From: Neoroseomonas terrae
GTDB lineage: Bacteria; Pseudomonadota; Alphaproteobacteria; Acetobacterales; Acetobacteraceae
Reading direction: 5' to 3'
NCBI RefSeq assembly: GCF_018129025.1
Contig: NZ_JAAEDI010000025.1
Location: 1-64,000, forward strand
DNA length: 64,000 bases
Each line of letters begins with the position of its first letter. Position 1 is the first letter of the stretch. The notes below the pieces were generated by a model. The model searched no databases and was not told where the DNA came from. It saw only the letters and a list, made by a program, of their open reading frames with translations. The position numbers were made by a program, and so were the translations under genes. This document shows positions 58,803-64,000 of this stretch, in pieces.

Positions 58803-59576
58803 TCATCCACCGATCGCGATGGCGGAGAGTTGATGCCCGATCAGCCCGCCGCCCGCCAGCGTGCGGCGACGGTGGCTGAAGAAGCTGTCGTCCAGCGCCA
58901 GGGTGTCATGTGGCGTGACCTCCACGGCAGTACCCGCCGCGGCGAGGCGCGCGGCGCAGTAGCCCGCGAGGTCGAACTGCCAGCGGTCCGGCTGGACGCC
59001 GTCGGCGAAGAAGCGCGCATCGGCCGCGTCGCGCGCCAGAACCGCGTCCCGCAGGTCGGCCGCGACCTCATAGGAGGGCTGGCGGATGCAGGGGCCGACG
59101 GCGGCGAGGATGGCTTCCCGCCGGGCGCCGAGTGCGACCATGGCGTCGATCGTCGCCTCCAGCACGCCGGCGACCGCCCCGCGCCACCCGGCATGGGCGG
59201 CGCCGATAACGCCCGCGCCCGGGTCGGCGAAGAGCACCGGCGCGCAGTCGGCGGTTAGCACGCCGAGGACGACGCCCGGCCGCTTCGTGACCAGCGCATC
59301 GGCGCTCGGCCGGTCGGTGTCCGCCCATTGCGTGTCGAGCACGGCGACTTCTGTGCCGTGGACCTGCGTCAGCCCCGCGGGGACTGTCCCGGGCAGGCCA
59401 AGCGCGGCTGCCACGCGGCGCCGGTTCTCGCGCACCGCGGCCGGGTCGTCCTTGCCGCTCACCGAGCAGTTCAGAGAGGCATAAGGTCCGACGGATACGC
59501 CACCCCGGCGGGTGAAGAACCCGTGGGACAGGCCGCTGTGGATGGTGAGACTCTCGGCGGTGACGAACTCGGCCAT
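58803..59576 (-). CDS. pgeF: Polyphenol-oxidase-family (PgeF/YfiH, multicopper purine-nucleoside phosphorylase) protein
   Basis: This 257-residue protein has the conserved metal-binding residues His73 in LTQVHGTEV, Cys111 in VLTADCAPVLF and His128 in GAAHAGWRGAVAG. Members of this laccase-domain family act on purine nucleosides (phosphorolysis and adenosine deamination) and may edit peptidoglycan precursors. It is one base after the stop of midA (59578), so they are tightly coupled, and lgt lies upstream on the same strand. The order lgt-midA-pgeF is conserved in alphaproteobacteria. Confidence 0.92.
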   Translation of the reverse strand: MAEFVTAESLTIHSGLSHGFFTRRGGVSVGPYASLNCSVSGKDDPAAVRENRRRVAAALGLPGTVPAGLTQVHGTEVAVLDTQWADTDRPSADALVTKRPGVVLGVLTADCAPVLFADPGAGVIGAAHAGWRGAVAGVLEATIDAMVALGARREAILAAVGPCIRQPSYEVAADLRDAVLARDAADARFFADGVQPDRWQFDLAGYCAARLAAAGTAVEVTPHDTLALDDSFFSHRRRTLAGGGLIGHQLSAIAIGG

Positions 59577-59577
59577 G

Positions 59578-60573
59578 TCAGGCGTCCTCGAATCCGGGAA
59601 GGGTCGGCAGCCCGGGATGGCAGAGGCAAAGCGCCTTGAACAGCCGGCCCATATGTTCGGGGGCGGTCAGGCGCTGCGCGGCGGCAAGGTGCCGTGTCGC
59701 GCTGCGTGGGTCGAGCCGGGCAAGGATGGCCGCGCGGGAGGACAGCCCCAGCCGCCCGAGGAAGAGGCCCTGCGGCAGCGGGCCCTGGGCGGTGGCCCCC
59801 GCTGCGCGCGCGGCGGCGGCAATGGCCGCGAAGTCGACATGCGCGGTGACGTCCGCCTGTCCCGGCGGACCGAGCGGATCTGCGACGCCATGGGCGCTCA
59901 TGGCCTGGAGACTGTCGCCAAAGCCGGATTCGGCCGGGCCGTAGTCGATGAACAGCGCCGCGCCGCCCTGGGAGGCCAGCCGGACGCCGAGCGCCGCGGC
60001 GATGCCGCGGGCCGGCTCGTTCACTTCCTGGATATCGCCCTCGGCGGCGGCGGGCAGGAGCGGGTGGTCGGTTGCCGGGCTCTCGACATAGGCGCCGGCC
60101 TCGACGAAGCGTTCCATCCAGGCTGCTCCGCGGCGAATGAACTGGCGGATCGGCAGGGCATCGAGAAACTCGTTGCCGATGATGATCGCCGCGCCGGACG
60201 GCAGGGTCGCGATGCCGTCATGCCAGGTCGCCGTTCCCGCGCCGAGCCGCGCCGCCTGGACATCCCGCAGGCGCGGGGATGTCTCGATCAGATGGACCCG
60301 CAGGGCAGCGCGGAAGGCCGGGGCCATGTCCCCCGCCGCGCGCAGGGCATCGGCCATCAGCGTCCCGCGGCCGGGGCCGAGCTCGACCAGCAATACGGGG
60401 TCGGGGCGGCCCATGATCTCCCAGGTGACGGCGGCCCAGAGGCCGAGGCATTCCCCGAAAGCCTGGGTCAGTTCCGGGGCGGTGACGAAGTCACCGGTCG
60501 CGCCAAAGGGCTCGCGGGCGGCGTAGTAGGCGCTCGCGGCGCGGGCCATGAAGTGGTCGAGGCGTTCCGGCAC
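59578..60573 (-). CDS. MidA/NDUFAF7-family SAM-dependent protein-arginine methyltransferase
   Basis: This protein of about 331 residues has AREPFGATGDFVTAPELTQA, the family signature, then VLLVELGPGRGTLMADALRA (SAM motif) and IIIGNEFLDALPIRQFIRR. NDUFAF7/MidA methylates an arginine of a complex I subunit in mitochondria. The GTG at 60573 was chosen because the sequence from VPERLDHFMARAA matches the usual N-terminal segment; the ATG at 60549 is an alternative, and further upstream is only the repeat element. The start lies 13 bases from the end of the repeat, which takes the place of the usual short lgt-midA spacer. Confidence 0.83.
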   Translation of the reverse strand: MPERLDHFMARAASAYYAAREPFGATGDFVTAPELTQAFGECLGLWAAVTWEIMGRPDPVLLVELGPGRGTLMADALRAAGDMAPAFRAALRVHLIETSPRLRDVQAARLGAGTATWHDGIATLPSGAAIIIGNEFLDALPIRQFIRRGAAWMERFVEAGAYVESPATDHPLLPAAAEGDIQEVNEPARGIAAALGVRLASQGGAALFIDYGPAESGFGDSLQAMSAHGVADPLGPPGQADVTAHVDFAAIAAAARAAGATAQGPLPQGLFLGRLGLSSRAAILARLDPRSATRHLAAAQRLTAPEHMGRLFKALCLCHPGLPTLPGFEDA

Positions 60574-60585
60574 GGCGGTCAGACC

Positions 60586-60839
60586 GGGGAGGGGCCTTGC
60601 CCCTCCCCGAACCCCACCCCACCAAAGGCCGAAGGGCCTTTGGAAACCTTGATTTGGTGTTGGGCAGTGTGTGGCTTCGGCCACGATGCGGGGTGCGTCG
60701 GGCCCGGCGACGAAACGGTGTCCTGGCGCGGTGCGCAAACGGCGTCTGACACCACGTGCCCGGAGCCAGGTTGAGGTTTCCAAAGGCCCTTCGGCCTTTG
60801 GCGGGGTGAGGTTTGGAGAGGGGCAGCGCCCCTCTCCAA
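60586..60839. repeat. Inverted-repeat element, copy 7, inside the lgt-midA spacer
   Basis: The left arm begins GGGGAGGGGC-CTT-GCCCCTCCCC (60586-60608), then CCAAAGGCC-GAAG-GGCCTTTGG and AAACCTTGATTTGGTGTTGGGC. The right arm repeats this inverted and ends TTGGAGAGGGGC-AGC-GCCCCTCTCCAA at 60813-60839. It fills the spacer between lgt (its stop at 60847) and midA. The left terminal hairpin abuts the midA start, so it could affect the ribosome site of that gene. Confidence 0.87.
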
Positions 60840-60846
60840 CACGCCC

Positions 60847-61650
60847 TTACGCCGCATCACGAGCCTTCGCCCGCAGCATCAGCCACCCCCCGACCAGCAG
60901 CATCGGGATCGACAGCAACTGCCCCATGGTCGCCCCCGCGAACAGGAAGCCGAGATGCGCGTCCGGCTGGCGGAAGAACTCGCCGATGATGCGCGCCACG
61001 CCGTACCCGGCGAGGAAGGCGCCGGAGAGGAAGCCGGGTCGGGCGCGGATGCTTTCCCGGTTTGCTAGGATCATCAGCACCGTAAACAGCGCGATGCCTT
61101 CAAGTCCGGCCTGGTAGAGCTGCGACGGGTGGCGCGGTTCCGGCCCGCCGGTCGGGAAGACCATGGCCCAAGGCACGTCCGGCGCGACCCGGCCCCAGAG
61201 TTCGCCGTTGATGAAGTTGGCGAGCCGCCCGAAAAACAGCCCGATCGGCACCACGCAGACGATGCGGTCGGCGAAGGCGACCCAGTCGATCGACAGGCGC
61301 CGGCAATACAGCCAGGTGGCGATGATCACGCCGAGCGCGCCGCCATGGAAGGACATGCCGCCATGCCAGACGGCCAGCGCTTCCCAAGGGGCGGTGACGT
61401 AGTAGCCCGGCCGGTAGAACAGCACGTAGCCGAGCCGTCCGCCGAGGATGATGCCGAGCGTCACCCAGGTGACGTAGTCGTCGACCTGCTCGGCGGTGGC
61501 GACCGGCGGCGTGCGCTGCACCATCCAGCGGGCCACCCGCCAGCCGAGGACGATGCCGGCAATGTAGGCGAGCGCATACCAGCGGATGGCGATCGGCCCG
61601 ATCTCGATCAGAACGGGGTCGATCATGGGGAAAGGGATGGCGAAGAGCAT
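60847..61650 (-). CDS. lgt: Prolipoprotein diacylglyceryl transferase
   Basis: This 267-residue inner-membrane protein with seven hydrophobic segments transfers the diacylglyceryl group from phosphatidylglycerol to the lipobox Cys of prolipoproteins. Family signatures seen are GGRLGYVLFYRPGYY, AVWHGGMSFHGGALGVIIA and GLFFGRLANFINGELWGR, which hold the essential His, Arg, Asn and Gly residues, and RHPSQLYQAGLEG. Its ATG overlaps the hldD stop by one base. In alphaproteobacteria lgt is followed by midA and pgeF; here repeat copy 7 sits between lgt and midA. Confidence 0.95.
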   Translation of the reverse strand: MLFAIPFPMIDPVLIEIGPIAIRWYALAYIAGIVLGWRVARWMVQRTPPVATAEQVDDYVTWVTLGIILGGRLGYVLFYRPGYYVTAPWEALAVWHGGMSFHGGALGVIIATWLYCRRLSIDWVAFADRIVCVVPIGLFFGRLANFINGELWGRVAPDVPWAMVFPTGGPEPRHPSQLYQAGLEGIALFTVLMILANRESIRARPGFLSGAFLAGYGVARIIGEFFRQPDAHLGFLFAGATMGQLLSIPMLLVGGWLMLRAKARDAA

Positions 61651-62633
61651 CAGGCGAAGGGGTCCTCGGCGTTGGCGAGCACGTCCTGGACATAGGACCG
61701 CACCCCGTCCTCGAGCGATGTCGGCGGGTGATCGAAGCCCACGGCGCGCAGGCGGTCCATGCGCGCCTCGGTGAAGTACTGGTATTTGCCGCGCAGGTCG
61801 TCCGGCATCGGGATGAAGCGTATGTCGGCGTTGCGGCCGAGGGCGGCGTAGATGGCGTGCGTCAGGTCGAGGAAGCTGCGCGCCTGGCCCGAGCCGATGT
61901 TATAGAGGCCCGAGGCCTGGGGGTTGCGCGCCAGCCAGAGCATCGCTGCGACGCAGTCCCGTACATGGACGAAGTCGCGCTTCTGATCGCCGTCCGCGAT
62001 GCCTTCGCGGTCGGAGGCGAAAAGCGTCGCCGGCTCGCCCTGCATGATCTGGTTGTACTTGTGCAGGACGACCGAGGCCATGCGGCCCTTGTGATGCTCG
62101 TTCGGGCCGTAGACGTTGAAGAAGCGCAAGCCCGCCCAGTGCGGCGGGCGTTTGTGGCCGCGGGCGAGCATCTGCGCGACGCGCCGGTCGAAGGCGAGCT
62201 TCGACCAGCCGTAGAGGTTGAGCGGCCGCAGCTTCGCCAGCGCCTCGGCGCGGAGGTCGTCGTCGAACCCCTGGCTGCCGTCGCCGTATGTCGCAGCCGA
62301 GGAGGCGTAGATGAAAGGAACGCCGGCCCCGGCGCACCAGTCCCACAGCATCTGCGGCAGGGCGATATTGGTGCGGGCCACCAGGTCGCCGTCGGTTTCC
62401 GTGGTCGCGCTGATCGCGCCCATGTGGAACAGGGCCTTCACAGGCGGCGCCTTGGCCAGGAATTCGGGGAGGTCGTCCGGCGCAACGATCCCGGCGATCG
62501 GGTGCCTGGCGAGGTTGCGCCACTTGAGGCCCTGGCGGAGGCGGTCCACGACCACCACCTCTTCCCCCAGCCCGCACAGCGCGGCGACGAGATTGGAGCC
62601 GATGAATCCGGCCCCGCCGGTGACGATATGCAT
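61650..62633 (-). CDS. hldD: ADP-glyceromanno-heptose 6-epimerase (HldD/RfaD)
   Basis: This 327-residue extended SDR protein has HIVTGGAGFIGSNLVAALCG, FHMGAISATTETDGDLVART and the Y-x-x-x-K pair in NLYGWSKLAFDRRVAQ. The C-terminal half has RFFNVYGPNEHHKGRMASVV and VSMYN-like LHKYNQIMQGEPATLF. HldD converts ADP-D-glycero-manno-heptose to the L-glycero form used in the lipopolysaccharide core. Start at 62633 chosen since the NAD site begins there; the frame upstream is a shadow. It overlaps lgt by one base, an addition to the usual lgt block. No other heptose genes are near. Confidence 0.92.
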   Translation of the reverse strand: MHIVTGGAGFIGSNLVAALCGLGEEVVVVDRLRQGLKWRNLARHPIAGIVAPDDLPEFLAKAPPVKALFHMGAISATTETDGDLVARTNIALPQMLWDWCAGAGVPFIYASSAATYGDGSQGFDDDLRAEALAKLRPLNLYGWSKLAFDRRVAQMLARGHKRPPHWAGLRFFNVYGPNEHHKGRMASVVLHKYNQIMQGEPATLFASDREGIADGDQKRDFVHVRDCVAAMLWLARNPQASGLYNIGSGQARSFLDLTHAIYAALGRNADIRFIPMPDDLRGKYQYFTEARMDRLRAVGFDHPPTSLEDGVRSYVQDVLANAEDPFA

Positions 62634-62738
62634 GATCCGCTGGTTCCGTCGCCGCCCTTGAGACAGGGGCGCGCGCGGTATAGGCCCCGGTGGGACGGCC
62701 CCGCAAGCAAGCGGGCAACTATCACAGGAGAGCACGCC

Positions 62739-63029
62739 ATGGCCGGCGATGATGGTCGCGCAAAATTCATGGATGACCTGGCCGGCATGGCCGGCGGCGC
62801 CTTCTCGGTCCTTCAGGGCATCCGTACCGAGGCCGAGCAGATGGCCCGATCCCAAACCGAGGCGATGATCCGAAAGCTAGACCTGGTGAAGCGGGAGGAG
62901 CTGGACGCGGCCATGGAGGTCGCGCGGCGCGCCCGCGAACAGGCGGAGTCGCTTGAGACCCGCCTGGCCGCGCTGGAGGCTCGGCTTGCGGCGCTGAAGC
63001 CTGGCGCGGCATCCTCATCCGAAAGCTGA
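62739..63029 (+). CDS. ubiK: UbiK/BMFP-family accessory factor (YqiC-like)
   Basis: This 96-residue protein has the membrane-fusogenic BMFP pattern FMDDLAGMAGGAFSVLQGIR, then KREELDAAMEVARRAREQAE and ALEARLAALKPG, a coiled coil. UbiK binds UbiJ and helps ubiquinone synthesis under aerobic growth in E. coli; BMFP relatives trimerise and interact with membranes. The ATG at 62739 follows AGGAG. It is divergent from hldD (105-base spacer), and ybjN follows on the same strand, a typical alphaproteobacterial arrangement. Confidence 0.85.
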   Translation: MAGDDGRAKFMDDLAGMAGGAFSVLQGIRTEAEQMARSQTEAMIRKLDLVKREELDAAMEVARRAREQAESLETRLAALEARLAALKPGAASSSES

Positions 63030-63164
63030 GGAAGAGTTTGCAACCATCGTGGGCTTGCAGCGTGATTCCGCGTCTGCGTAGTCTGCCCCTAGTTGTCGGC
63101 CACCGGATTCGTCCCCAAGATCTTGGGGGTGGCTCGGTGGCCCGTCAGGCCAAGGAGGTGCCGC

Positions 63165-63668
63165 ATGTCCGCCTCTCTCCAGTTGGACCGTGACCGGTCT
63201 TCCAACCCGCTGGACATCCTCGAACAGATTATCGCCTCCAACGAATGGGCCTTCGAACGCCGCTCGGATGGTGAGATGGCGGCCGAGGCACCCGGCAAGT
63301 GGTGCGACTACGGTCTGCACTTCTCATGGTCGCATGAGATCAGCGCCATGGCCTTCACCTGCGCCTTCGATATGAAGGTCCCGGCGGATCGCCGGGAGAA
63401 GCTCTACGAATTGCTGGCGCTGGCGAATGACCGGCTGTGGATCGGGCATTTCGGCATCGAGGCGGAGGACGGCGTGCCGGTGTTCCGCCATTCCGTGCTG
63501 CTGCGCGGCGCGCAGGGCGCGTCGGCCGAGAGCCTCGAGGACATGGTCGACATAGCGATCACGGAATGCGAGCGCTTCTTCCCGGCCTTCCAGTTCGTGC
63601 TGTGGGGCGGCAAGGCGCCAGCCGAGGCGCTGGCGGCGTCCATGCTCGACTGCGTCGGGGAGGCCTGA
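63165..63668 (+). CDS. YbjN domain-containing protein
   Basis: This 167-residue protein has SNPLDILEQIIASNEWAFER, GLHFSWSHEISAMAFTCAFD and VLWGGKAPAEALAASMLDCV, the alphaproteobacterial YbjN-family pattern (a putative sensory-transduction regulator with a fold like tetramer-chaperones of type III secretion). In E. coli YbjN affects motility and stress; here it is unknown. AAGGAGGT lies six bases upstream of ATG 63165. In related genomes a proC gene often follows, but none is in the last 332 bases of the window. Confidence 0.83.
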   Translation: MSASLQLDRDRSSNPLDILEQIIASNEWAFERRSDGEMAAEAPGKWCDYGLHFSWSHEISAMAFTCAFDMKVPADRREKLYELLALANDRLWIGHFGIEAEDGVPVFRHSVLLRGAQGASAESLEDMVDIAITECERFFPAFQFVLWGGKAPAEALAASMLDCVGEA

Positions 63669-64000
63669 TCGCCGCGCGCCGGGGTGGCCACACCGCCCCG
63701 CCACGCATGCTGATTACGGATATTGGCGAGCGGCGACAGCGGATCGTTCCCGTTGGACGGGGCGACGCCGGTGGGTGGCGCGAGGCCGCCTACACGGCCA
63801 GTCGGCTCCGGCCTCTCGGCAGGACGTCCCGCTTCCCTCCTGAAACGGGCCGCCTTGGCCGTGTCGCAAGGGGCGCTTAGCTGGAACAGCGGGGAAGCTG
63901 GAGGGGGGGGCCATCTCCAGACCCCGCACGCTCCCAACCGGTTCCTACCCGTGCGAATCGCTCCTCACACCCCCCGCGCGCATTGCAGCAGTGTCACCGG
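63669..64000. other. Terminal stretch without a recognised gene
   Basis: I see no supported gene, tRNA or repeat-family member here. Short GC hairpins and an AT-poor run of mixed sequence fill it; open frames on the minus strand (about 63700-63930) have no recognisable domain. Confidence 0.5.

Noticed and set aside
63700..63937. Minus-strand open frame at the right end
   Set aside because: No recognisable domain, no ribosome site and biased composition.

Overview
The window looks like a chromosomal segment of a very GC-rich alphaproteobacterium. The best guess is the Acetobacteraceae, close to Roseomonas or a related pink-pigmented genus. The grounds are four: several gene blocks I know as conserved in alphaproteobacteria (rarA-crcB-rlu, and ubiK/ybjN divergent from lgt-midA-pgeF); a large expansion of Bug/TctC periplasmic binding proteins; a C30 carotenoid cluster; and the base composition. 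The genus is an inference, since no rRNA is present.

Layout. 1-7 kb holds a partial AsmA gene, an RluA-type pseudouridine synthase, crcB and rarA, all on the minus strand. Two plus-strand insertions interrupt them: a PrpF-family isomerase, and a tandem pair of YopT-like (C58) cysteine proteases. 7-14.4 kb holds six Bug/TctC genes as two convergent triplets; the plus-strand triplet alternates with two YcxB-like membrane proteins. 14.5-18.2 kb holds a stand-alone dihydrolipoyl dehydrogenase and a racemase/TctC pair. 18.3-26 kb holds a GNAT enzyme, a MocR-type regulator divergent from an aminotransferase, an orphan peptide-type binding protein coupled to a serine hydrolase, DUF423 and an RlmM-like methyltransferase. 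26-32 kb holds an EF-hand protein, YihY, an enolase-superfamily enzyme, a 2-hydroxyacid dehydrogenase, a membrane-anchored phosphoesterase and tRNA-Leu(UAA).

32-34 kb holds an orphan PAAR protein with an M91-like zinc-protease domain and an overlapping partner gene. 34-44 kb is a minus-strand C30 carotenoid operon: two CrtN/CrtI-type enzymes, an acyltransferase, a glycosyltransferase, a fused HpnC-HpnD squalene-synthesis protein, HpnE, and an aldehyde dehydrogenase. Together they could take farnesyl diphosphate through squalene to an oxidised, glycosylated and acylated C30 pigment. 44-52 kb is catabolic: acyl-CoA dehydrogenase, sarcosine-oxidase-like protein, aldose epimerase, uronate dehydrogenase, a dihydrodipicolinate-synthase-family enzyme, GntR and a sugar-acid dehydratase. 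It looks like an oxidative sugar-acid pathway under GntR control. 52-58 kb holds a thiol-dioxygenase-like cupin, an amidase, a cupin, an LtnD-like dehydrogenase, MarR, a PanE-like reductase and a lipoprotein. 58-64 kb holds housekeeping genes (pgeF, midA, lgt, hldD, ubiK, ybjN).

A family of long inverted-repeat elements recurs seven times, always between genes: about 11.2, 16.0, 26.2, 29.9, 35.8, 48.7 and 60.6 kb. Each has two inverted arms of about 60-80 bases, and each arm carries two GC-rich hairpins. These elements, the C58 protease pair, the HpnC-HpnD fusion, the orphan PAAR protease and the TctC/YcxB alternation are the most interesting features. I see no insertion-sequence transposase, CRISPR array, prophage or secretion machinery.
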